61,610 nt of DNA from Actinomycetota bacterium (GTDB taxonomy: Bacteria; Actinomycetota; Thermoleophilia; Gaiellales; Gaiellaceae). A model generated the notes under the pieces. The model was not told the origin of the DNA. It searched no databases and was given only the letters and a program-made list of their open reading frames with translations. Both the position numbers and the translations under genes were made by a program. The stretch is taken from assembly GCA_013816245.1 (NCBI GenBank), contig JACDEU010000012.1, positions 1-61,610 on the forward strand. The letters run 5' to 3'. Positions 40,235-47,991 of this stretch are shown in pieces (position 1 is the stretch's first letter; each line of letters begins with the position of its first letter).

Positions 40235-42160
40235 GTGACCCGTTACGCCTCGGTCTACCCGCTCGTGACCGCCCGCGCGCTCGCGCGCGAGTTCACCTAC
40301 GAGATCCCGGACGACGTCGGCCCCGGCGCCGTCGTCGAGGTGCGCTTCGGCAACTCGAAGCAGCGAGGCGTCGTGACCGAGGTCGACGTCCAGCCGCCGA
40401 AAGGAATCGAGACGTCGCTGGTCGAGCGTATCGTCGAGGAGCTACCGCGACCACTCGTCGAGCTCGCTCTCTGGGTGGCCGACTACTACGGCTCGACACC
40501 CGGTCGCGCACTGACGCTCGTCGCACCGGTGCAGAGGAAGGCACGCGGAACGCGCCCACAACCGGCGGAACGGGACGCACTGACCGGAGAGGCCGAGCCC
40601 GCCGAGCTCAGCGCGACGCAACGGGCGGCAGTCGACCGCATCACCGCCGCGCTGGACGCACACGAGTCGGCGAACTTCCTCCTCTACGGCGCCACCGGAA
40701 GCGGCAAGACCGAGGTCTATCTCCAGGCGTGCGCAACCGCGCTGCAGCGCGGTTGCGGCGCGATCATCCTCGTGCCCGAGATCGCGCTGACGCCGCAGAC
40801 GCTCGGCCGCTTTCGCGCACGCTTCGGCGAGCGCATCGCCGTCTTGCATTCCGCATTGAGCGAGGCGGAGCGCCGCGACGAGCGTACGCGCATCGCGAGC
40901 GGGGAGGCGCCGATCGTCGTCGGCGCCCGTTCGGCCGTGTTCGCGCCGGTGCCGCGACTCGGGATCATCTGCGTCGACGAGGAACACGACGCGTCGTACA
41001 AGCAGGAATCCGATCCGCGGTACGACGCCCGCACGGTTGCCGCGAAACGCGCCGCACTGGAAGGCGCGGTTGCGGTGTTCGGGAGCGCGACGCCGCGGCC
41101 CGAGAGCTGGGGGAAGCTCGAGCGCCTCAATCTGGGCGGCCGCCTTGCCGGGCCACTACCGCCGGTGCGCGTCGTCGACCTGCGCCGGGAGGCCGGCTAC
41201 CCGTTGTCGGCGCCGCTCCTCGCGGAGCTCGGCGCGATCGAGGAGCACGGCGGCAAGGCGATCCTGCTGCTCAACCGTCGCGGCGTTGCGCCCGCGCTCC
41301 ACTGCCGGGCGTGTGGGACGACCGTGCGCTGCGAAAACTGCGACGTGGCGCTCGTGCTGCACGGCGACCACCGACTGCGCTGCCATCACTGCGGGCACAC
41401 CGAGCCCGAGCCGGAAACCTGCTCCGCGTGCGGCTCCACCGAGATCGCACGGCTCGGTGCCGGCACGCAACGACTCGAACGCGAGCTCGAGGCCAAGCTG
41501 CCCGAGCTGGAGCGAATCAGGCTCGACGCCGACGCCGTCGAGAAGCCAGGCGCGCTCGCTGCAGCGCTGACCCGGTTCGCCGAGGCGGACCGCGTCGTGC
41601 TCGTCGGCACGCAGATGGTGGCCAAGGGTCATCACTTCTCGGGCGTCGCGCTCGCGGCAGTGGTCGACGCCGACACCGGGCTCGGCATGCCGGACTTTCG
41701 CGCCGAGGAACGAACGTTCCAGTTGCTGACGCAGCTCGCAGGCCGAAGCGGCCGTGACGCGCCCGGGCGCGTGCTCGTGCAGACGTTCCAGCCGGACTCG
41801 CGCGCGATCGAGCTCGCTGCACGCCACGACGTCGACAGATTCCTGAACAGCGAGCTCGAGCGGCGCCGCACGCTCGGCTATCCGCCGTTCAGCCATCTCG
41901 TTCGCATCGTCGTGAGCGGACCCGACCCGGATGCGCCGCTCCAGGCGTTGAGTGAGGTCAAGCAGGGCCTCACCGGAGACGTGCTCGGCCCCGCGCCGCT
42001 GCTTCGTCTGCGCGGCAAGTACCGCGCTCAGCTCGTGGCGAAGACGGAACAACCGCGCCAGCTCGCCGCGCAGGCGAGTCGACTGCTCAGCGCCGCCGCT
42101 CCCGCGATGCGCCGCGCCGGCCTCGCAGCCGTCGTCGACGTCGATCCGCAGAGCCTTTAG
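40235..42160 (+). CDS. priA: Primosomal protein N' (replication restart helicase PriA)
   Basis: It reloads the replisome at stalled forks. The 641-residue protein has the N-terminal 3'-end-binding domain (PLVTARALAREFTYEIPDDV), Walker A FLLYGATGSGKTEVYLQ near residue 150, and DEEHDASYKQE. Zinc-binding CRACGTTVRCENC with CHHCGHTEPEPETCSACGS falls around residues 356-399, followed by the C-terminal helicase lobe (GTQMVAKGHHFSGVALAAVV, QLAGRSGRD). Somewhat shorter than the E. coli protein but complete. Its TAG stop lies within the first stem of the structured element that follows. Confidence 0.95.
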   Translation: MTRYASVYPLVTARALAREFTYEIPDDVGPGAVVEVRFGNSKQRGVVTEVDVQPPKGIETSLVERIVEELPRPLVELALWVADYYGSTPGRALTLVAPVQRKARGTRPQPAERDALTGEAEPAELSATQRAAVDRITAALDAHESANFLLYGATGSGKTEVYLQACATALQRGCGAIILVPEIALTPQTLGRFRARFGERIAVLHSALSEAERRDERTRIASGEAPIVVGARSAVFAPVPRLGIICVDEEHDASYKQESDPRYDARTVAAKRAALEGAVAVFGSATPRPESWGKLERLNLGGRLAGPLPPVRVVDLRREAGYPLSAPLLAELGAIEEHGGKAILLLNRRGVAPALHCRACGTTVRCENCDVALVLHGDHRLRCHHCGHTEPEPETCSACGSTEIARLGAGTQRLERELEAKLPELERIRLDADAVEKPGALAAALTRFAEADRVVLVGTQMVAKGHHFSGVALAAVVDADTGLGMPDFRAEERTFQLLTQLAGRSGRDAPGRVLVQTFQPDSRAIELAARHDVDRFLNSELERRRTLGYPPFSHLVRIVVSGPDPDAPLQALSEVKQGLTGDVLGPAPLLRLRGKYRAQLVAKTEQPRQLAAQASRLLSAAAPAMRRAGLAAVVDVDPQSL

Positions 42161-42324
42161 TACCCCTGCCGGCAATACATGCTGGCCTCTGGCCCGCGAT
42201 CACGCGGCGCCAGAGTGGCACCCTCGCCCTTAGCAAGGCAGACCAGCCTTGCTGCGGTCGAGTGCGGCCTCTGGCTTGGTGCTCGCGACCCAGAGACTCA
42301 GCAGCATTACCGGCAGGGGTACTA
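42158..42324 (+). ncRNA. Structured RNA-like element, copy 1 (priA/yqgE gap)
   Basis: Helices by position: P1 42158-42172 with 42310-42324 (15 bp perfect, plus AAT/ATT); P1b GCTG 42181-42184 with CAGC 42299-42302; P2 CTCTGG 42187-42192 with CCAGAG 42290-42295; P3 42196-42203 with 42279-42286 (7 of 8 pairs); P4 GCCAGAG 42209-42215 with CTCTGGC 42269-42275; P5 AGCAAGGC 42232-42239 with GCCTTGCT 42246-42253, hexaloop AGACCA. Internal loops are GC/ACT and CCC/GAC. The same loops occur in copy 2 while helix sequences differ. Strand is assumed; the stop codons of both flanking convergent genes lie in P1. No known family recognised. Confidence 0.65.
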
Positions 42325-42867
42325 GTTCAGAGAGGGATCGAGCGGCATACGCGAGACGAGCTCGTAGTGCCCGCCCTTGCGGCGGAGCACGTCACTCCAG
42401 AGCCCGTCGGGATCGTCCGTGAAGATCGCGTCGATGCTCGCGGGCTCGATGATCCAGTCGTCACGCTCGAGCTCGTCTTCGAGCTGTTCCGGCCCCCAGC
42501 CCGCCACACCTGCGAACACGCGCGCACGCGCAAGGTGGGGGGCACGCACCTCGAGCGCCTCCTCGAGTGCGACGAAGCCGACGTCCTCGAGCACGACGAC
42601 ACCCGCGTCGTCCGGGTCCTCGAACTCCGCCAGCACCGCTACACCCTCCGGGTTCACCGGCCCGCCGACGAACACGGGGTCGTCGAGATCGGTGACCGGC
42701 GCCAGTTGCGGCACCGCTTCGCCGACCGTCGCCTCGGAGCAGCGGTTGAGGATCAGACCGACAGCGCCCTCGTCGGTGTGCGCGGTGATCAACACCACCG
42801 CCCGGTGGAAGTTCGGGTCGAGGATCTGCGGTGAGGCGATGAGGAAGTGTCCGGCGAGCGAGTCCAT
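42322..42867 (-). CDS. YqgE/AlgH family protein (UPF0301)
   Basis: The 181-residue protein starts DSLAGHFLIASPQILDPNFH and has RAVVLITAHTDEGAVGLILN, FVGGPVNPEGVAVLAEF and ARVFAGVAGWGPEQLEDELE, the family hallmarks. The fold is known, the function is not. CACACT six nt upstream of ATG serves as -10 box; that box contains the end of the upstream DUF1992 gene. The TAG stop lies in the P1 arm of the structured element. Confidence 0.92.
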   Translation of the reverse strand: MDSLAGHFLIASPQILDPNFHRAVVLITAHTDEGAVGLILNRCSEATVGEAVPQLAPVTDLDDPVFVGGPVNPEGVAVLAEFEDPDDAGVVVLEDVGFVALEEALEVRAPHLARARVFAGVAGWGPEQLEDELERDDWIIEPASIDAIFTDDPDGLWSDVLRRKGGHYELVSRMPLDPSLN

Positions 42868-42870
42868 GAC

Positions 42871-43391
42871 CTAAGTGTGCACTTCCCCCGGAAACCGTTC
42901 CAGAATCCACTTAGCGTCCAGCGGCTTCTTCGTATACGGCTGGCCGTTGAGCAGGACGAAATCGCCGGTGCGCGGGTTCATCGGGAGCTGGGACTCCGCC
43001 GGGTAGTGCCGGTTGTGACGCTCGATCAGGCCGTTCACGGCGCTGAAGTTCCAGCGCTCGGCGAGCGCCCGCCATTCCTCGCCGAACCGAAGCGGATCGC
43101 CGCCCGTCTCTTCCCGGAGGCCGAGCCAGGCCTCTGCGAGTGCGATCTCGTGCTCGTCGATCGCCAGCTCGATCGCACGCAGTCGCCGCATCCACGCCGT
43201 CGGCCCGCCGAGTGCTGCGATCGCCGCGCTCGCGTCCGGCCGGAAGTTCCGGAGGCGCTGCCGAATCGGCTCGCCGGCGAGCGGTTGCCCTTCAGATCCT
43301 CCTCGAGCGCCTCGCGCTCCCTGCGTTCCCGGGGCGTCTCGGGACGCGTCACGCCCTGCCGCATAATCGCCTCGCGCTCACGACGTTCCAC
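42871..43391 (-). pseudogene. DUF1992 (DnaJ-homologue subfamily C28 conserved domain) protein, frameshifted
   Basis: From GTG 43391 the frame reads GVTRPETPRERREREALEED then LKG. A one-base shift near 43288-43290 (CCC on the plus strand, one C short) is needed to continue PLAGEPIRQRLRNFRPDASA, AWMRRLRAIELAIDEHEIAL, FSAVNGLIERHNRHYPAESQ and TGDFVLLNGQPYTKKPLDAK. Stitched, it is a complete DUF1992 protein of about 172 residues. The lesion is in a homopolymer, so the gene may be intact in the organism. Divergent from def with overlapping -10 boxes. Confidence 0.75.
42874..42879 (-). promoter_or_regulatory. -10-like box CACACT for yqgE
   Basis: CACACT, six nt (TAGGTC), then ATG 42867. The box encodes the last two sense codons of the DUF1992 gene and its stop TAG begins the spacer. 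Confidence 0.4.
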
Positions 43392-43396
43392 ATGGA

Positions 43397-43403
43397 TAGT
43401 GTG
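43397..43403. promoter_or_regulatory. Overlapping divergent -10 boxes between DUF1992 and def
   Basis: Plus strand TAGTGT (43397-43402) is six nt before GTG 43409. Minus strand CACACT (43403-43398) is six nt before GTG 43391. The two GTG starts are 17 bp apart and symmetric about the box. Confidence 0.55.
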
Positions 43404-43408
43404 CCCGC

Positions 43409-43972
43409 GTGACACAGGTCGTGGGAGAGGTCAGAAGCGAAGAGCTCGACGCCGAGCACGAGGCTCGGCGGCAACTCGCGATGTCGGAGATCCGGCAGTA
43501 CCCGGACCCCGTCCTACGTATGAAGGCACCGCCGGTGGAGAAGTTCGACGACGACCTCAAGCGGCTCGTGATCCGCATGGGCGAGCTAATGAAGGACGCA
43601 AACGGGGTCGGTCTCGCGGCGACGCAGGTCGGTGTCCTACGGCGCGTTTTCGTCTTCGCACCCGAGGGGGACAAGGTCGCCGTCCTCGTGAACCCTAAGA
43701 TCGTGCGGCGCGGAGACGAGTCTGACACCGACGACGAAGGCTGTCTCTCCATCCAGGGCGTCACGATGCCGGTCGAGCGTTCGATGTCGGTGCGGATCGA
43801 GGGCCGTGACGAGCAGGGCGACGAAGTCGGGTTCGACTTCGACGGGATCGTCGCGCGTATCGTCCAGCACGAGCTCGACCACTTGGACGGAACGCTGATC
43901 CTGGACCGCACGACGTCCGAAGCCCGCCGTGAAGCGCTCGGAACACTGCGCCCACGGCTCGTCATCCGCTGA
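43409..43972 (+). CDS. def: Peptide deformylase
   Basis: It removes the formyl group from nascent proteins. The 187-residue protein has the three family motifs GVGLAATQVG (near residue 65), EGCLS (near 110, metal Cys) and QHELDHLDG (near 153, metal His pair and catalytic Glu). It also has an N-terminal extension of about 25 residues before MSEIRQYPDPVLRM. It is separated from fmt, its functional partner, by the second structured element. Confidence 0.95.
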   Translation: MTQVVGEVRSEELDAEHEARRQLAMSEIRQYPDPVLRMKAPPVEKFDDDLKRLVIRMGELMKDANGVGLAATQVGVLRRVFVFAPEGDKVAVLVNPKIVRRGDESDTDDEGCLSIQGVTMPVERSMSVRIEGRDEQGDEVGFDFDGIVARIVQHELDHLDGTLILDRTTSEARREALGTLRPRLVIR

Positions 43973-43976
43973 GAGT

Positions 43977-44134
43977 GGCTCGACCGGCCGCATCAGCCGG
44001 CCTCTGGCCCGCTAGCACGAGGCGCGCTGCGGCGTCCTCAGTCGGGCTCGGGCAGACCAGCCCGAGCCCTCCCTGCGTCCTTGCATCGCATGGTGCTAGC
44101 GACCCAGAGACTCGGCAATGCGACCGGCCGAACC
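43977..44134 (+). ncRNA. Structured RNA-like element, copy 2 (def/fmt gap, reaching into fmt)
   Basis: Helices: P1 43977-43993 with 44118-44134 (14 of 17 pairs); P1b GCCG 43996-43999 with CGGC 44113-44116; P2 CTCTGG 44002-44007 with CCAGAG 44104-44109; P3 GCTAGCAC 44011-44018 with GTGCTAGC 44093-44100; a local hairpin near 44019-44039; P5 GGGCTCGGGC 44044-44053 with GCCCGAGCCC 44060-44069, hexaloop AGACCA. Internal loops GC/ACT and CCC/GAC equal those of copy 1, and P1b, P3 and P5 are compensatory relative to it. The fmt ATG opens the 3' arm of P1. I do not recognise the fold. Confidence 0.65.
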
Positions 44135-44927
44135 ACTGAAGTTGGCCGTCGCAGCGACGGCGCCCTTCGGAGCGGACGTCCTCGAGCGCCTCGCCGCGCA
44201 CCACGAGATCACGGCGCTGTTGACAAGACCCGACGCGCCGCGTGGTCGTGGACGCAGGACCGGCGCACCGCCCGCAAAGGAGATTGCGGAGCGGCTCGGC
44301 ATTCCCGTGTTGCAGCCCACGCGGCCCGAGCCGGGACTCGACCTCGGCGCTGATACCGTCATCGTCGCGGCCTACGGGCTGCTGATTCCGGAGGACGTTC
44401 TCTCCGAGCGCCTGTGGCTGAACGTTCATCCCTCGCTGCTACCGCGCTGGCGCGGCGCCGCGCCGGTTGAGCGCACGATCATGGCCGGCGACACCGAAAC
44501 CGGCGTGACGATCCACCGCACCGTCAAGGAACTGGATGCAGGCCCGATCGCTGCGCAAGGTTCGTTCCCGATCGGCGAGCGGGACGATGCCGGCGTGGTC
44601 TACGCGAAGTCGGCTGAGCTCGCGGTCGACCTGCTCGACGCTGTCCTGCCAGAGCCGGCGTTCACCCCGCAGGACGAGGAGGGCGCGACGTACGCAGAGA
44701 AGATCACGGCCACGGACCGCGAGCTCGACTGGAGCAGCTCTCCCGACGAGCTCCTCAATCGCATCCGCGCGCTTTCGCCGCACATCGGTGCGAGGGCTGA
44801 GCTAGATGGGCGGCCCGTGACGATCTGGAAGGCGCGCGTTGCCGGGGCGAGGCTCGAGCCGCTCGAGGTGCAACCGGATGGCAAGCGGCGCATGACGTAC
44901 GACGAGTTCCAGCGCGGACTTCGATGA
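44118..44927 (+). CDS. fmt: Methionyl-tRNA formyltransferase
   Basis: It formylates initiator Met-tRNA using 10-formyl-THF. The 269-residue protein has PFGADVLERLAAHHEITALL, the formyl-THF site VHPSLLPRWRGAAPVERTIM near residues 102-120, GDTETGVTIHRTVKELDAGP, and a compact C-terminal domain ending MTYDEFQRGLR. It is shorter than the E. coli enzyme in the C-terminal region. ATG 44118 is within the 3' strand of the structured element, suggesting translational control. Overlaps rsmB by 4 bp. Confidence 0.94.
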   Translation: MRPAEPLKLAVAATAPFGADVLERLAAHHEITALLTRPDAPRGRGRRTGAPPAKEIAERLGIPVLQPTRPEPGLDLGADTVIVAAYGLLIPEDVLSERLWLNVHPSLLPRWRGAAPVERTIMAGDTETGVTIHRTVKELDAGPIAAQGSFPIGERDDAGVVYAKSAELAVDLLDAVLPEPAFTPQDEEGATYAEKITATDRELDWSSSPDELLNRIRALSPHIGARAELDGRPVTIWKARVAGARLEPLEVQPDGKRRMTYDEFQRGLR

Positions 44928-46147
44928 CGGCGCGTCAGGCTGCGTACGAAGTCGTCCTGCGTGTGTTCGAGGACGACGCATACGCGGATCGCGTGCTCCG
45001 TAGCGCCGCGAAGAACCTCGACAGCCGCGACCATGCACTCGCGCAGCGACTCGCGTTCGGAACGGTGCAGCGCATGCGCACGCTCGACCACGCGATCGAG
45101 AAGCTCGGCAAGCGTCCTGTTCGCAAGCTCGACCCACCGGTTCGCGCCGCGCTGCGGCTCGGTGCGTACCAGCTCGGCTACTCCGAGGTCGCGCAGCACG
45201 CCGCAGTGAATGAGACGGTGGAGCTCGTGCGTCGTGCCCGGCTCGAGCGCGCCGTCCCTTTCACGAACGCGGTGATGCGCAGGCTATCGGAAGGAATCCA
45301 CGGCCTGCTCGACGCGCTCCTCGAGGACACGCCTGCGGCCGCGGCGCTCAAGCATTCGTACCCGGACTGGATCGCAGAGCTCTGGTGGGAGAAGCTCGGG
45401 CCGGAGCAGGCGCTCGCGCTCATGCGAGCGCAGAACGAACCGCCGGAGCGAGTCGTTCGGCTGAACCGCCGCAAGTCCGGTCAGGTCGAAGGGCGGCCCG
45501 ACCCGGATCTCCCGGATGCATTACACGTCGAGCGGATCGACGAGGAGGCGCTACGGGCAGGGCTGATCTGGCCCCAGAGCCGTGGCTCGCAGCTCGCCGG
45601 GCTCGTCGTCGGCGCGCAGCCGGGCGAGCGGACACTCGACCTTTGCGCTGCACCAGGCGGCAAAGCGACACAGCTCCTAGGCGAAGTCGTCGCCGTCGAG
45701 CTCCATCCAGGACGTGCGCGGGAACTGCAGGAGAACTGCCGTCTGCTCGGCGCCGACAACGTCACGGTCGTGAACGCCGACGCGACGAAGCTTCCGCCCG
45801 AGCTGACCGGTTTCGACCGTGTGCTCGTCGACGCTCCGTGCTCCGGGCTCGGCGTGCTCGCGGCGCGGCCCGATCTGCGCTGGCGTGCCCGGCCGCTGCC
45901 CGAGCTCCAGCAGGAACTGCTGCGCGTCGCAGCCGAACGGGTGAAGCCTGGCGGCACGATCGTCTACTCCGTCTGCACGATGGACCCCGAGGAGAACGAA
46001 GCCGTCGTAAACGCCTCGGGTCTCCAGACCGAGCAGCTCGGAGAGGAGTGGCCGCAGTTCCGCCACCCGAACCGGCCCGAGTTTCTCCTCACCCAGCCGC
46101 ACGTTCACGGAACCGCAGGCTTCTTCGTCGCCCGGCTCAGAACCTAG
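44924..46147 (+). CDS. rsmB: 16S rRNA (cytosine-967-C5)-methyltransferase
   Basis: It methylates 16S rRNA at C967. The 407-residue protein has an N-terminal NusB-like RNA-binding domain (RQAAYEVVLRVFEDDAYADR) and a C-terminal Rossmann methyltransferase. That domain carries DLCAAPGGKATQL (near residue 240), VDAPCSGLGVLAARPDLRWR with one active Cys, and YSVCTMDPEENEAVV with the second. It overlaps fmt; its TAG stop is the first half of the rpe -10 box. Confidence 0.95.
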   Translation: MTARQAAYEVVLRVFEDDAYADRVLRSAAKNLDSRDHALAQRLAFGTVQRMRTLDHAIEKLGKRPVRKLDPPVRAALRLGAYQLGYSEVAQHAAVNETVELVRRARLERAVPFTNAVMRRLSEGIHGLLDALLEDTPAAAALKHSYPDWIAELWWEKLGPEQALALMRAQNEPPERVVRLNRRKSGQVEGRPDPDLPDALHVERIDEEALRAGLIWPQSRGSQLAGLVVGAQPGERTLDLCAAPGGKATQLLGEVVAVELHPGRARELQENCRLLGADNVTVVNADATKLPPELTGFDRVLVDAPCSGLGVLAARPDLRWRARPLPELQQELLRVAAERVKPGGTIVYSVCTMDPEENEAVVNASGLQTEQLGEEWPQFRHPNRPEFLLTQPHVHGTAGFFVARLRT

Positions 46148-46150
46148 ACT
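46145..46150 (+). promoter_or_regulatory. -10 box TAGACT for rpe, starting with the rsmB stop codon
   Basis: TAGACT begins with the rsmB TAG, then eight nt, then GTG 46159. Same hexamer as upstream of dnaE. Confidence 0.5.
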
Positions 46151-46158
46151 CGCAGCGC

Positions 46159-46842
46159 GTGGGCTGGAACGATTGGATCAGAACGGTTGAGGTGGAGCCC
46201 TCGCTCTACGCGGCCGACTTCTCGCGGCTCGGCGAGCAGATCGAGGTGCTGCTTCTTGCAGGCGTGCGCATCTTTCACTTCGACATCGGCGACGGCCACT
46301 TCGTCGAGCCGATCACCATCGGCCCGATCGTCCTGCAGTGGATCTCGCCGATCATCCATGAAGGTGGCGGGTTCGTCGACTGCCACCTGATGACGGAGAC
46401 GCCGGAGAAACATTTCGCCGCAATCAAGAGGTCCGGCGGTGACAGCGTTACCGTCCACTACGAGGCGTGCCCGGATCTGAGCTCCGTCGTTCTCGACGCG
46501 CGTGCGCTCGACCTCCAGATCGGCCTCGCGTTCAAGCCGGAGACGAGCCCGGCGTACGCCGCTCACGCCGCGCTTTCGGGGCGCGTGGACATGGTGCTTG
46601 TCATGAGCATCGAGCCCGGGTACTCGGGCCAGGAGTTCATGCCGGAGGCCTACGACCGGATCCGCACCGTGCGCTCCGTGCTGCCGCCCCAAGTTCACGT
46701 GCAGGTCGACGGCGGCATCGGGCCGGAGAACATCAAGTCCGTGCGCGACGCGGGCGCGTCGCTCTTCGTCGCCGGCTCGTCGATCTTCGGTCGCGAGGAT
46801 CTGCCGCGCGCCTATCGCCATCTGATCCAGGAACTTGCGTGA
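46159..46842 (+). CDS. rpe: Ribulose-phosphate 3-epimerase
   Basis: It interconverts ribulose 5-phosphate and xylulose 5-phosphate in the pentose phosphate pathway, near the ribulose 5-phosphate used by RibBA. The 227-residue TIM barrel has VEPSLYAADFSRLGEQIEVL, HFDIGDGHFVEPITIGPIVL, VDCHLMTETPEKHF, VLVMSIEPGYSGQEFMPEAY and VQVDGGIGPENIKSVRDAGA. All metal and catalytic residues are visible. GTG 46159 is chosen over longer frames because of TAGACT upstream. Overlaps ribD by 4 bp. Confidence 0.94.
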   Translation: MGWNDWIRTVEVEPSLYAADFSRLGEQIEVLLLAGVRIFHFDIGDGHFVEPITIGPIVLQWISPIIHEGGGFVDCHLMTETPEKHFAAIKRSGGDSVTVHYEACPDLSSVVLDARALDLQIGLAFKPETSPAYAAHAALSGRVDMVLVMSIEPGYSGQEFMPEAYDRIRTVRSVLPPQVHVQVDGGIGPENIKSVRDAGASLFVAGSSIFGREDLPRAYRHLIQELA

Positions 46843-47777
46843 GCCTCGAGCGTGCGCTGGAACTCGCAGAGCGCGGGCGCGGGACGACGCGCCCGAATCC
46901 CGTCGTAGGGGCTGCTGTCGTTCGGAACGGCGAGATCGTCGGGGAGGGCTGGCACGAACGGAAGGGTGAGCCGCACGCCGAGGTGATCGCGCTCGGTGCC
47001 GCGGGCGAACGTGCGCGAGGCGCGACCCTCTTCGTGACCATGGAGCCGTGCGCTCATCACGGGACGACGCCGCCGTGCACGGAGGCCGTGCTCGCCGCCG
47101 GGGTGGCGAAGGTCGTCGCGGGCTCGCTCGACCCGAACCCGGAAGCCGGTGGCGGCCTCGAGGTGCTGTGTCGTGCCGGTGTCGAGGTGGAGCACGCAGA
47201 CTCGTTCGCGGCGCGCGCCCAGAACGAAGCCTGGCGAACTTGGGTCGCAGCGAAGCGGCCGTTCGTCGTCCTCAAGCTCGGGCTGACCCTTGACGGCCGG
47301 GTGGCGATTCCCGGATCCCGCTGGATCACCGGCGAGCAGTCGCGTCGCCGTGTCCACGAGCTGCGCGCCCACACGGACGCGGTCGCGGTCGGCATGGGGA
47401 CCGTTCGTGCCGACCATCCGCAGCTGACGGCGCGCGGCGTCGATGCGGTCAAGCAGCCGCGGCGGCTCGCGTTCGGGCGAGGGCCTCTCCCGCTTGGCGT
47501 GCGGCTCGAACTGCGAAGCGGTGCGCTCGCCGACGAGCTCGCCGCTCTCGCGGAGGAGGGTGTTCAGTCGCTGTTGCTGGAAGGCGGTCCGACGCTCGCC
47601 GAGTCGTTCCTGCGCGAAGACCTGGTCGACAAGGTGCTGCTGTTCGTCGCTCCGACGATCGCGAGCAGCGGTCCCCCATTCGCGCCTGAGCTGGTCGCGC
47701 CCGTGCAGTTGCGGCGTTTCACATCCGAGCAAGTCGGTGACGACCTCCTGCTGAGCGGTTATGTCCACGAGCCCTGA
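46839..47777 (+). CDS. ribD: Riboflavin biosynthesis deaminase/reductase
   Basis: This bifunctional enzyme does the second and third steps of riboflavin synthesis. From GTG 46839 the 312-residue protein has the deaminase domain (TTRPNPVVGAAVVRNGEIVG, catalytic HAE near residue 47, zinc PCAHHGTTPPC near 70-80). A reductase domain follows (PFVVLKLGLTLDGRVAIPGS, RWITGEQSRRRVHELRAHTD, VQSLLLEGGPTLAESFLRED). The reductase part is slightly compact. Followed by a small gene overlapping its end by 17 bp. Confidence 0.93.
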   Translation: MSLERALELAERGRGTTRPNPVVGAAVVRNGEIVGEGWHERKGEPHAEVIALGAAGERARGATLFVTMEPCAHHGTTPPCTEAVLAAGVAKVVAGSLDPNPEAGGGLEVLCRAGVEVEHADSFAARAQNEAWRTWVAAKRPFVVLKLGLTLDGRVAIPGSRWITGEQSRRRVHELRAHTDAVAVGMGTVRADHPQLTARGVDAVKQPRRLAFGRGPLPLGVRLELRSGALADELAALAEEGVQSLLLEGGPTLAESFLREDLVDKVLLFVAPTIASSGPPFAPELVAPVQLRRFTSEQVGDDLLLSGYVHEP

Positions 47778-47991
47778 GAATCAGCTCGTCAACGTCCTGT
47801 CGCACTGGCTTGCGCGGCATGTCGACAACGAAGAGTTGCAGCGTGAGGTCGATGCTCTCGATGTTTCGCAGTTCAGTCCAATGCAGAGTGAGGCAGTGCA
47901 AGAACTGCGGGAGGAGCTCGCGAAGGCGAACGGCGGCGGCGATCTCGAGATGGTCGTCCGCGAGACGCTCGAAGCGGTCGCGCTCGGTTAG
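47761..47991 (+). CDS. Small hypothetical protein after ribD
   Basis: The 76-residue protein (ENQLVNVLSHWLARHVDNEE, LQREVDALDVSQFSPMQSEA, LEMVVRETLEAVALG) is acidic and helical with a good ATG, overlapping ribD by 17 bp. It reads as a conserved small protein, but I cannot name the family. Its stop overlaps the stop of the convergent BTAD regulator by 4 bp. Confidence 0.65.
   Translation: MSTSPENQLVNVLSHWLARHVDNEELQREVDALDVSQFSPMQSEAVQELREELAKANGGGDLEMVVRETLEAVALG

Noticed and set aside
42158..44134. Reading the two structured elements as a MITE with terminal inverted repeats
   Set aside because: The outer arms of the two copies have different sequences while interior loops are the same, the opposite of a transposon end; no target-site duplication is obvious.
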